Of a DNA stretch of 64,000 nucleotides, positions 35,333-44,520 are shown in pieces. This stretch comes from Diatrype stigma (lineage: Eukaryota > Ascomycota > Sordariomycetes > Xylariales > Diatrypaceae). Below the pieces are notes generated by a model, which saw only the letters and a program-made list of their open reading frames with translations, searched no databases and was not told where the DNA came from. The position numbers and the translations under genes are program-made. Position 1 is the first letter of the stretch; the number at the start of each line of letters is the position of its first letter. The stretch lies in NCBI GenBank assembly GCA_022225965.2, contig JAKJXP020000003.1:558001-622000 (forward strand), in the 5' to 3' direction.

Positions 35333-36856
35333 ATGAGAGTTCATCGGATTTTCACCCATGTGGCTGCAGCAGCTGCGGTACCGTTCACACCAAATCCAGC
35401 AGCAGCGGTGCTTCGCCTGAAGGGGGGACGCGCCATCACCGCCCAAGTACCCTCCCTCTTCTCCTCCGCCGCCATATGTGCAGCGACCAGCTGGCCACCG
35501 ACGACAGTGGGGGCGCCCAACTTCCCCCAAGCGCCGTCCCCGGATCTGGATTCGATCCTGGCGCAGGTGAACACAACCAACATCGAGCGCACGATCCGGA
35601 AGCTGGTGTCATTCGGCACGCGCCACACCCTATCCGCCCAGAACTCGACGACGCGGGGCATCGGGGCCGCCCGGGACTGGATCCACGCCGAGTTCCAGAG
35701 GTACGCCGATGAGTCCGCAACGAACCCGGGCGATGGCGAAAGCCGTCTCACCGTCGAGACGGTGGGCTACGTGCAGGAGCCGGACGGCAACCGTGTGCTG
35801 TTCCCCGTGCGCATCAGCGATGTCGTGGCGACGCTGCACGGCACCGAGGCGCCCACGCGACTCTACGTCGTCTCGGGCCACTACGACACCCGGGTCAGCG
35901 ACCCGCTGGACTACGAATCCGACGCGCCGGGGGCGGACGACGACGCCTCGGGCGTGGCCATCTCCCTGGAGCTGGCGCGGATCATGTCGCAGCCGTCGTT
36001 TCCGCGGCCGCGCGCCAGCATCGCCTTCGTGGCGGTGGCGGGCGAGGAGCAGGGCCTGCTGGGATCGCAGTTCCTAGCGCAGCGCTACGCCAACGCCGAC
36101 ACCAACATCGAGGGAATGTTCACGAACGACATCGTGGGGTCCCCGCGCGGCGACGACGGTGCCGAGGACCCCTACACGATCCGGCTGTTTGCGCAGGGGC
36201 TGCCGCCGCTCGCGGTAGAGAACGCGACGGTGCGCGAGCAGCGGCTCGCGATCGGCGGGGAGAACGACACGCCGGCGCGGAACCTGGCCCGCTTCGTCAG
36301 GGAGGTGGCGCAGAACAAGGCGACGGGCATGAACGTCTCCGTCGTCTACCGGCTGGACCGGTATCTGCGGGGCGGCGACCACCGGCCGTTCCTCGAGGCG
36401 GGCTACCCGGCGGCGCGGTTCACGGAGCCCAACGAGGACTACGCGCACCAGCACCAGGACGTGCGGGTGGACGAGGGGAGCGGCAAGCAGTACGGCGACC
36501 TGCCCGAGTTCGTCGACTTCGACTACGTGGCGCGGGTCGCCAGGGTCAACGCGGCGGCGCTGTGGAGCCTGGCCAACTCGGCCGGCGTGCCGCGGAATGT
36601 CCGGGTCAACACGACGGCGCTGGGGAACGATAGCATCTTCTACTGGGACCCGCCGGCCGGCGGCGAGAAAGGGGTCGACGGGTACGAGGTCGTCTTCCGG
36701 GCGACGGATGCGCCATTCTGGACCCATGTGATTGATGTCGGCCTCGTCAACGAAGCTACCGTGGACTTGAGCAAGGACAATGTCATCTTTGGGATACGAT
36801 CGAGGAGTATAGGTGGTTACCGTGGAGTTGCTGTGTTGCCTTTCCCAGCTTCTTGA
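35333..36856 (+). CDS. Secreted M28-family zinc aminopeptidase
   Basis: A single exon of 507 aa, strongly GC-biased in third positions. The M28 fold is shown by the ligand motifs: SGHYDTR (His183), GADDDASG (Asp202-204), GEEQGLLG (Glu238/239, base plus ligand), FTNDIVG (Asp266) and YAHQHQDV (His371/373). A C-terminal beta domain (about 410-505; [21 protein letters not shown]) resembles a fibronectin III-like module found in some secreted M28 enzymes. The N-terminus [20 protein letters not shown] is a weak signal peptide, followed by a propeptide-like segment. N-glycosylation sequons (NTT, NST, NAT) fit secretion. It would release N-terminal amino acids from external peptides. The ORF begins 157 bp after the dense short-frame region ends; no intron is needed. 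Confidence 0.9.
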   Translation: MRVHRIFTHVAAAAAVPFTPNPAAAVLRLKGGRAITAQVPSLFSSAAICAATSWPPTTVGAPNFPQAPSPDLDSILAQVNTTNIERTIRKLVSFGTRHTLSAQNSTTRGIGAARDWIHAEFQRYADESATNPGDGESRLTVETVGYVQEPDGNRVLFPVRISDVVATLHGTEAPTRLYVVSGHYDTRVSDPLDYESDAPGADDDASGVAISLELARIMSQPSFPRPRASIAFVAVAGEEQGLLGSQFLAQRYANADTNIEGMFTNDIVGSPRGDDGAEDPYTIRLFAQGLPPLAVENATVREQRLAIGGENDTPARNLARFVREVAQNKATGMNVSVVYRLDRYLRGGDHRPFLEAGYPAARFTEPNEDYAHQHQDVRVDEGSGKQYGDLPEFVDFDYVARVARVNAAALWSLANSAGVPRNVRVNTTALGNDSIFYWDPPAGGEKGVDGYEVVFRATDAPFWTHVIDVGLVNEATVDLSKDNVIFGIRSRSIGGYRGVAVLPFPAS

Positions 36857-37300
36857 ATGAAGAGAGGTCGAGAGTATTCCAAGGCTGAGGTACAATATAA
36901 TTACTAGCCCCCTTAAACATGCGCTCGCTCATCAGGAAAGCACTTTTCATATGCTAACCAGCACCGACGATCGAAGTATCTCGCTTTCCCAAGAGCCTTT
37001 CAACAAGGCATTCGTATATTAATTGATTATTCGTGTTTTCCCTGTTAAAAAAACAAGGCCTAGGATAGTTCCAGCCCTACTCCTCTCCCTGCAACAATGC
37101 TCTCATGGTCTTGGATAGTCAATCACTATTCATATCCGAGCAGCCTTACACGATAAGGGATCAGCAACTCACCAGCCAGTACGTCTCTCATTACTCCCCT
37201 ACCCTGCAACACCTTCAAACTGAAAATGGCATCAAAACACTGAATTGAAGGGGCTTGGGCAGCGGTAAGTTGGTGCCGACAATAGGAAGTCCGTGGTAAC
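36857..37300. other. Convergent spacer
   Basis: About 440 bp between the M28 peptidase (+) and the first HETI/QPV gene (-). No feature recognised beyond AT-rich 3' flanks. Confidence 0.45.
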
Positions 37301-38032
37301 TCAAGAATCGACTACATGCCACGTTCGATTTGGTCCAGTGAAGCTTGAGGACTCCTTTTCAGATACCTCCACTAGACTTCCATTGGGGCCAGGCACATAA
37401 TGTCTGGCAGGCAACACCTCAACATCGTAGACTGGCTGAATTCGATGGTGCACATCGTGGGTATGGATGTCTCGATATATCTGTTCTTGTCGAATCTCAT
37501 GCACCTGCGGGAGAATGGTTTCATGGACAACCCCTATTAGGTCGAACTTGGTTAGCTGCTTCACCAAGATTACTCAAAACCGGTGCTTACCTGGGGCGTA
37601 TGCAGTGGTCTGATCCACGTCTGTTGTGTTGCTCAGATCCACTAAGTTTTCCAAGCCCCCTGCTGTTTCGTCTACCCTTCCATTCGAGCGACAGCTTGTT
37701 TCGCGATTCTGATTCGAAGTATGTTCAGCGTGCCTCGAGTTATTTGGCGTTGTAACTTGGGGGTTGCCAGTCGGTTGTTTACTGTTGGCCTGATCGCTAC
37801 GTATGTCATCTCCCACGTTCCGAGTCTCGCGTGGGTGTGTTGTATCACCGCTTGATATACGCAGAGGTAATGACTTCGGGTGAGCGATTTTGAAGACTAT
37901 TTTACATAGTAGAGAAAATACACGATGTCTGCGCCTATGCTGTGATGCAGACTTCACGGTGTCTGTATTTGTCGATGGCCTGTCGCTCTTCGTGCCTTTC
38001 CTGCCAACGAGGGGACTCGCCTTCTCTTTCAT
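37301..38032 (-). CDS. HETI/QPV-motif protein, short form
   Basis: Two exons (38032-37591, 37533-37301) give 224 aa. The last 75 residues contain VVHETILPQVHEIRQEQIYR, DIHTHDVHHRIQPVYD and VEVLPARHYV. This is the same pattern as HETINPSVKRE, DREVHEDHYHHTVQPVKD and REVLPEQHHH in the divergent gene at 39399-40433. Residues 1-140 are basic and Ser/Thr/Asn-rich and probably disordered; a hydrophobic patch VFSLLCKIVFKIA (about 38-50) could touch a membrane. The family is fungal, hydrophilic and of unknown function; stress-linked expression is only a guess. The first exon is less certain than the second, since only exon 2 is conserved. Confidence 0.6.
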
Positions 38033-38440
38033 CTCGCTATACGGTTGAAGGAAAGGAATTAGCCGAGAGAAGTGTTATTGTGGACTAGCTGGGGAATGCG
38101 CAGCCTATTGCGATACACATATTTTGCATCCAGTGTACTCGAGGTTTCACCAAGTCTCACTTGGGCAGAATCGTCGGATGACGCATGCTGGCTACGTCAC
38201 TTCATTATGTTGTGATGTCCTCTTGTGAATGTTGATGATGCCCTTGCATTGCAGCTGGCCGCATCAAGAAACAGGCAAACACCAGATAGAAACCGGTCGG
38301 GTGGTAAGTAGTTAGTGGAGGAACCAGATGCTCAGTGGAGCAAAGCCGGTGGCCAGACCCGAGGTGCTAGAAATTACAGCTTCTTGTTACCCGCTATGCC
38401 TTCGATGACGAATTCCTACGAGACTTCTACGAGATATGCA

Positions 38441-38485
38441 AGTAACTATGCAGTAACTATGCAGTAACTAACTATGAATAACTAT
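38441..38485. repeat. AGTAACTATGC tandem repeat
   Basis: Three to four imperfect copies of AGTAACTATG(C) with AATAACTATG variants, between the two HETI/QPV genes. Confidence 0.7.
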
Positions 38486-39244
38486 GGACCTATGGTTAGG
38501 CGACTTGCCCGCTCTCGCCAATCGTCGTGGTCCCTGGAGTCGATGATTGCGTGTTGAGACCCACATGCAGCGATCTTGAGTCTTGATAGGTCCCTTCCAA
38601 GCCATATCCACGGTACCTCACGCTATAGCCCGGCTGAAAAGGGGTTAGGTCCCGTGCGATCGGGAAGATCGACTTTCTTAGTGCATGCTCCCCACTCTGC
38701 GGCTCAAATATAGTCACGATAGTCTTGGATACCCACTCGGAGAAGTTCTAGTTACTCGATCCTGTCCTCTCTATCCTGGCAGCCTGGCTATCCTGCTATC
38801 TTATTACCGGAGTCCACTCTCGTCCACACTAGGACCCCGAGCTGCCCGAGCTATAATGAGGGAATAGCTACGCCACTTCTTCGTCACTTCTTCGTGGTAA
38901 ACAGGCCTTCAGGTCTGGAGCCATAACTTGGTCGTCGAATTGGTCGTGAGAGGCCTCGCGAGGTCCACCATAATGTAATCACCTAACACTTTGGCCGTAG
39001 AAGTCCTGTTTGTGAGCATCATGATATGGTAATCTCGGTTGACCCGCTGGTAGTAACTGGGCGTAGCGATGATATCATATCCAGCGCTCATGTAACCATG
39101 GAGCTTCGACTCCGGGTTGGCAGTTCTCGCAGTATGACATGTTTGAATCCAGCCCACTAATTGTTCACTTCAGGTTTTAGGATCGATACGCAATGACGGA
39201 CAATGTTGATGACCAGGCCGTCCTTGGCATTGCGCTGTAGCTAA

Positions 39245-39252
39245 TATATAAG
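39245..39252 (+). promoter_or_regulatory. TATATAAG box of the long HETI/QPV gene
   Basis: TATATAAG lies 147 nt upstream of the ATG and is followed by a C/T/A-rich leader (CTTCTCCAATTC, CTTCAACACTTTATTTCC) typical of strongly expressed fungal genes. Inferred from sequence and position. Confidence 0.5.
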
Positions 39253-39398
39253 ACAAGTTCTTAACAGTACACTACCTACTTCCCCTTCATAATACTATAC
39301 AATTCACATCAACAAACTATCAATACTTCTCCAATTCAATCTCGACTTCAACACTTTATTTCCTCCAAAAAACCCCAGCACTCTATCAACATATCAAG

Positions 39399-40433
39399 AT
39401 GGATAAGACCAAGTCAACTATCAAGGAGATCATCGGCAAGGCGGGTCACAAGGACACGACTGTCCACGAGACGATCAACCCCTCCGTCAAGCGGGAGACG
39501 GTTAAGCCGACTCAACACGAGAATGTTCACACAGCTGTCGACAGGGAGGTTCACGAAGATCACTACCACCACACCGTTCAGCCCGTCAAGGACAGAGAGG
39601 TCCTTCCCGAGCAGCATCACCACAAGGTCGCTCCTGTACAGCACCAGGAGTTCGAACACAGGAACCGCGATGGCGTGAAGAACGCGTTGGCCCACGAGAA
39701 CCAGAAGTTCCGTGACGAGCGTCATGTGCAGGAGACCACACATACGCAGAGCCATGCACCTACCGCCGCCGGCGATCATGTTCACCAGTAAGCTGAGACT
39801 ACCCTCCCATCGCCCTGCAAGTTGATGCTAGTGATCACTAACACTCCTTCTAGTCACGTCCACGAGACGATTCAACCCGTCATCGAAAAAGAGGTGGTCC
39901 AGCCGCACGTCGTCCACACCACAGTCCCCGTTCACGAAGTCCACCACAACGCTGCCCACCACCACTCAACATCCGCGCTGCCTCCTGTCAGCTTAGAAGA
40001 GTACAAGCGGACGGGCGGCGCCTTGAACGGCCGTGAAGAGCGTTTCGACGCCTTCGACGGCGAGCCCCGAGACATCGGAAGCGAGCACTTCATGCAGCGG
40101 AACAGGGACCCAGCCTACGATGAGAAGCACCCGCCCAAGGGCGTGTTCCACGGTGATGACGGGCCCACGAATGGTATCTCAAACCACACAGCCCACGGGA
40201 GGGACCACAGCGACAGGGAAACCAGAGTACCAGGGGCTGGTGGTAACACAGCGACTAGCCACGGAGCTCACAACTCGGAGTTCAGAAGGGAGCAGGCTAA
40301 TGGCTCTGAGCTCAGAAGGGATCACCCTCACAACTCACAGACTTCTCCACCCAGAAAAGAGCCAGGTCTCCTGAACAAGCTGAACCCCAAGACCGACTCG
40401 AACGGTGATGGAAAGGCAGGATTCATGAAATAA
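39399..40433 (+). CDS. Histidine-rich HETI/QPV-repeat protein, long form
   Basis: Two exons (39399-39787, 39854-40433) give 322 aa. It is very hydrophilic with no signal or membrane segment. A HETI...QPV unit occurs in exon 1 (HETINPSVKRETVKP, VDREVHEDHYHHTVQPVKD, REVLPEQHHHKVAPVQHQE) and a partial second unit opens exon 2 (HHVHETIQPVIEKEVVQPH, VVHTTVPVHEVHH). The rest is Gly/Asn/Asp/His-rich and disordered. The regular His spacing hints at metal binding or at a hydrophilin-like stress protein, but no function is known to me. The N-terminus MDKTKSTIKEIIGKAGHKD looks like a short amphipathic helix. The gene is head to head with the shorter relative, 1.37 kb away, which points to an old local duplication. 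Confidence 0.75.
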
Positions 40434-41021
40434 ATGGGACGAGATGATACCTCAAGCATAGTTGAAGATGAACTACAGCGAAATATAACAATAGTTATAT
40501 AAATTGAAACAAAAAAACATTCTGCTGAATACGATTTCGCATGCTGCATGCTCCGGGAGACGCGATGATTATGATTATGTCGGCGCTAAGCCCGATGTGT
40601 GACCCCGGGCTGCCCAGCTCCGGCCACGGTCCTTGTTCCTCCGAAGGCCTGTTTAGACGAAACGACTGACATGGCGGCATGGGTCGGCTGTCAAACATCA
40701 TTTGTGCAAGAACATACGAATGTTATAGTCAAACGCCCGCCTGCCTGTTTAAATTTAGAAGCTCCGGACGGAGAGTCTTAAGCGAGGCCGGAAAGGTGGG
40801 CTGCCTGCCTACCCCTGGATCTGGGGTAGAGAATTAGGGACCTCCTGAATGCGATGGGTCGCTGCAACGGGTATATATATATATATGGAGATGCTACGCT
40901 CTATTCACTACCAGCGCTCGAGTCTAAGAGCTTGTCTTCATTGATTTGGCCAAGTATTACCAGAGTCTCTTATCTCTGCAATAACCGTCCCGGGTTCCCC
41001 TTGTGGATTGCCTTTCATCGT
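40434..41021. other. Spacer and promoter of the AA9 gene
   Basis: About 590 bp. Contains the 3' flank of the HETI/QPV gene and, at 40871-40886, an alternating TA run that may act as TATA region for the LPMO gene. No other frame is supported. Confidence 0.5.
40871..40886 (+). promoter_or_regulatory. (TA)n TATA-like tract upstream of the AA9 gene
   Basis: A GTATATATATATATAT stretch about 140-150 nt before the ATG at 41022. Either a simple repeat or the core promoter; position favours the latter. Confidence 0.35.
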
Positions 41022-41942
41022 ATGATCATGTTGGCATCATTCGCCCCCTCCGCCGTGTTCTTGCTCGGTGGTTTCGTCGGCACGGCCTTCGGACACGGCT
41101 ACGTCAACAACTTCACGACCGACGGGGTAGAGAACCAGGGGTTTCTGTTGTCGTACTACTACGACATCCAGAACGGGGTTCCGGTTCCCCAGATTGCCGC
41201 TTGGTATGCGGAGAACCTCGACAGCGGCTTTGTGGCTCCAGATGCCTATCAGACCGCCGATATCAATTGCCATAAGGCCGCTACCCCAGGCGAGATAACC
41301 GCCGAGGTCTCTGCCGGTGGTACCATCGACTTTCATTGGGGACCCGACCCCTGGCCACATCCTTATGGCCCTGGTAAGTAACGTCATGGTTCAACATGTC
41401 TCTATCAACTAAGTATAGAAGTGTCGCTATTATCAAGACGGGGGGGCTCCCCATCGAAGTCCGGATCAGGTCCCGCAAGTTATGGAAGGCTGTCTGGAAA
41501 AGGAAATGGCTAACACATATTGCTCCCAGTGCTCACTTACATTGCCAACTGCAATGGGGATTGCCCTCAAGCCGACAAGACGACGCTGGAGTGGGTGAAG
41601 ATCGATGCGAGCGGCATCGACTACGATACGCAGAAGTGGGCGAGTGGCAAGTTGGTGGATCAGAATGGCGTCTGGACGACGACCATCCCCAGCTCCATTG
41701 CTGCTGGCAATTACGTCGTGCGCCACGAGATAATTGCCCTGCACGGCGGCAACTCTCTCAACGGGGCTCAGAACTACCCCCAATGTTTCAACGTTAAGGT
41801 TACGGGCTCCGGTACGAAGGCGCTGCCTGCTGGGACACTAGGGACCGACCTGTACAAGAACGATGATCCCGGCATTCTGTTCAACCCCTACACGACCATC
41901 ACCGACTACCCGATGCCCGGCCCGACTCTATACACGGGTTGA
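41022..41942 (+). CDS. AA9 lytic polysaccharide monooxygenase
   Basis: Two exons (41022-41373, 41530-41942) give 254 aa. A signal peptide of 24 residues ends in TAFG, leaving His25 (HGYVNNF) as the mature N-terminus, the first half of the copper His brace. The second His is His113 in [16 protein letters not shown]. Family residues follow: [16 protein letters not shown] (His189), GAQNYPQC (Gln198, Tyr200) and [10 protein letters not shown]9 enzymes cleave cellulose and some hemicelluloses oxidatively using copper and H2O2 or O2 plus a reductant, outside the cell. There is no CBM or long linker; the protein stops soon after the catalytic domain. A second ATG at 41028 could also start translation. 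The FAD oxidase gene 8 kb upstream could in principle supply H2O2, but this is not shown. Confidence 0.93.
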
Positions 41943-42767
41943 GCGTACTCTACCATCATATACAATATTCATCAAGCTCTTAAGGATCCCCGAAGACGCA
42001 AGGAGGGTGCAAGGGTTATAGCCGCCATGTAGATAGTCAAGTGCAGTAAATACACACAAATTTTCAATTGCTCTAGGTATATCGAGGTGAAATCCAGGGA
42101 GGACGGGAAAATAAAAAATAGTGTAAGGAGAAGGGCCACGATTGGGATTCAACCTGCCCCTCTCTCAACAGGAGAAAGGAGTAGTAGAGATGTAGAGAAA
42201 TGTTTGCGAAAGTGTGCAACCATCATACCACGCTACCTTCAACGTAGAGGAAAGCTACTTCAATATAAAATAGTGAATAGTGACAGCTCAAGCGTAGTCT
42301 CTCGTTTTCTCCCAACCAAGCAAGGTCAAACGCTCCGAACCAACGCCCACGCCCACGAGCTTTGAGATAGGAGGCTAAGAGAGGAATAAAATCTCATGTA
42401 TGCGTAGTCAAGCGGAGACATGCTATATGCCCATGTGAGCTTTTCAAGTTGAACTCCTACCGTGCACAGGAAGCTCCGGGGGCACCATCGTACGATCGAT
42501 GCAACAGCGAACTATCGCACTCTGTCAAGGACTTCTGGGCTCCCATGATGCGCTTGGGGGTTAAAATGACAATCCCTGAAACATAAGCCATAGGGTAGAT
42601 CATAAATACCAACAGCAGAGCCATAAGTGCGTTGAAGTACAGAGCGCGCACGGGATCTGTTACGGCTTCTGGCGGACCATTCGTATATACCTCACAGACA
42701 CCATGCGCCAGGCCAAGACCACGACCACTAAGCAACCAGCAACGTACCGTGCCTGGTAGCTCACAAC
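41943..42767. other. Convergent spacer, no gene recognised
   Basis: About 820 bp between the LPMO (+) and the HD protein (-). Minus-strand frames here (42780-42457, 42152-41928) have no family resemblance. A GGGATTCAACC segment near 42145 looked tRNA-like but does not fold into paired arms. Confidence 0.45.
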
Positions 42768-43669
42768 TCACAGCCTCCACCCGTCAAACGGCCGCATCAG
42801 GGCGTTACTCTCGACGCCCTCCGGAAACGCCTCCTCGCCAAGGTGCGTGGTATGCGCCCATGGCTTCAGCCCTATCTCCTCGCGGACAGTCGCAGGGAAG
42901 CAGCCGCTCCAGCCGGCGCGGGGCCAGGCGCGGTTGACGTCGGGTAGCGTGGTGCCGGCGTCGATCAGGCCTGGGTTAGCGCCCAGGTTGTCGTAGACGG
43001 TGGCGAGCTGGAGCACCTGGCCCAGCAGCGTGATGCGGCCGACCGTGCCAAGGTCCTGATGCCGGATGATGGCCTCGGCCACGGCCTCGGCCTGCGCCGC
43101 TGGTGTCCCGGGCGTCAGAAGACGCAGCGCCAGGATGGCTCCGAACCACTCGAATGATAGGAGCGTCCCCTGCAGGTTTGCCGATGTCGTCCCGATGTCG
43201 TGGAGTAGACAGGCCAGCGCCCACGTCGAGAGCGATACCTGGTCGGCGTGCTCGGGGAACTGGTCTTGGAGGATCGCGTAGCCTGGTGGGTAGGTACATA
43301 GGTAGGTAAGTAAAAATCACGTGTCAGTCAGTCCGTCCGCCAGTTCGATACAAAGAACGACGCTTGTCCGCATAATGCTGCTGTTGGCATCACCGGATGG
43401 ATAGATAGATAGGTAAGTAACATACCCCAGTAATAAACCCGCATCGAGTGATGATACGTCTGTAGAATGAGATGCTCCTTCGCATAAGCCTGGATCCTGG
43501 CTACCACGGGGTCGTCCGACGGGAACGGCATGTCGCTCACGAGCCTCGGCCGAGGCTTGTGGACGTACGGTCTTCCCTTGAGTATGGCGTTCGCATCGAC
43601 GGGAACGGCCGTCCAGCCGTGCTTCGCGATATCCTCCGCAGAGGCGGCTGGCGTGGTCGAGGGGGTCAT
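42768..43669 (-). CDS. HD-domain protein, cyanamide hydratase-like
   Basis: Two exons (43669-43426, 43282-42768) give 252 aa. The metal-dependent HD fold is shown by TYHHSMRVYYWG (His73/74), CLLHDIGTT (His109-Asp110) and a later EAIIRHQDLG. The length and the N-terminal WTAVPVDANAILKG block match fungal cyanamide hydratases (urea hydro-lyases), which turn cyanamide into urea with a zinc ion in the cytosol. Related HD proteins of unknown substrate share the fold, so activity is likely but not certain. The intron is 143 bp and carries TACCTACCTATGTACCTACC-type repeats near its 3' end. A TATAAAAA box lies about 110 nt upstream. Confidence 0.85.
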
Positions 43670-43775
43670 GGTTTCCTACTAATAATAGTACGCTCCCGAT
43701 AATCAAGGGGCTCGGTATGTGGGATGTACATGTAAGTTGTAGCGAGGATACAGCCGGCCAGGCAGCATTGTTGCC

Positions 43776-43783
43776 TTTTTATA
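43776..43783 (-). promoter_or_regulatory. TATAAAAA box of the cyanamide hydratase-like gene
   Basis: On the minus strand, TATAAAAA about 107-114 nt before the ATG at 43669. Position and sequence fit a core promoter. Confidence 0.45.
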
Positions 43784-44520
43784 TCACCTTTCAAACCCCG
43801 AATGACTTGAGGAGAACGAAGAGTTCGGTCAACGCTATGCCAGTGAGCCTCATGGAATGCTTGAATCTCGCCGACATAATTGCGGCGCGAATACTAATCT
43901 GGAGGCGAGAGGTACTGCGGTTCATAGATCTTGTGCAGTGGAATTTGACTTTTCCTCGGCCCCGCGGGTTGGTTTCACGAAGTCTCAAACGGCGTTCACC
44001 AAAAAGACGCCACGAAAGGCGTCATTCGTTGCGGCGTTATCGGCGCGGGATTTGCTTTCAATGCTAGAATCATGGCGCCAACTCGATGTCAACGATCGCG
44101 GATCCCCATAATCCAGCCTGCGACTTCTATTCTATTCTTGCTGATAAATCCCGTGTTAACGCCGGTGAATTATCTGTAGCTACCTAGGCAGTGATAGGGG
44201 GGCCTTCCAACGGGATCGTTTGTGCTGTGTAAGCATCATACATGAGCAATGTCTAGACCGCAACTAGACCCCTTGTGAGTAAGCCATACGCTCTGCGGCA
44301 GGTTCCCGATACCGCAAATTATGACGGAGCCTTGCTTTACTTGATACCGAGGAGAGGATGCCAATAGATCAAGAACGGCACACTCCATTTCTGCCGAGGC
44401 GAGCACCTAGTTATTGCAACCCCCTTTTGACCAAAGCCATCCGGGCCAAATACAGAAGAATTACACAAGAAATGCGCGCCTGAAACTCCCTTCCCTTTGC
44501 GTTCGAGTTCATCCATTCCT
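43784..44520. other. Spacer between the HD and decarboxylase genes
   Basis: About 740 bp. Plus-strand frames near 43717-44111 are arginine-rich shadows without resemblance to known proteins. A GCTACCTAGGCAG variant of the dispersed motif occurs at about 44179-44191. Confidence 0.45.

Larger units (their letters stand above)
38033..39398. other. Shared 1.4-kb divergent promoter region of the HETI/QPV pair
   Basis: It contains an AGTAACTATGC tandem repeat (38441-38485). Two short minus-strand frames (38717-38496, 73 codons, and 39157-38909, 82 codons) resemble no family I recognise. I do not call either a gene. Confidence 0.45.

Noticed and set aside
36074..36895. 273-codon minus-strand frame opposite the M28 peptidase
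   Set aside because: Val/Arg/His-rich shadow of a GC-rich exon. The plus strand carries all metal ligands of M28.
42130..42180. tRNA-like T-arm sequence
   Set aside because: The GGTTGAATCC-like stretch on the minus strand lacks matching stem bases and no acceptor or D arm could be paired.
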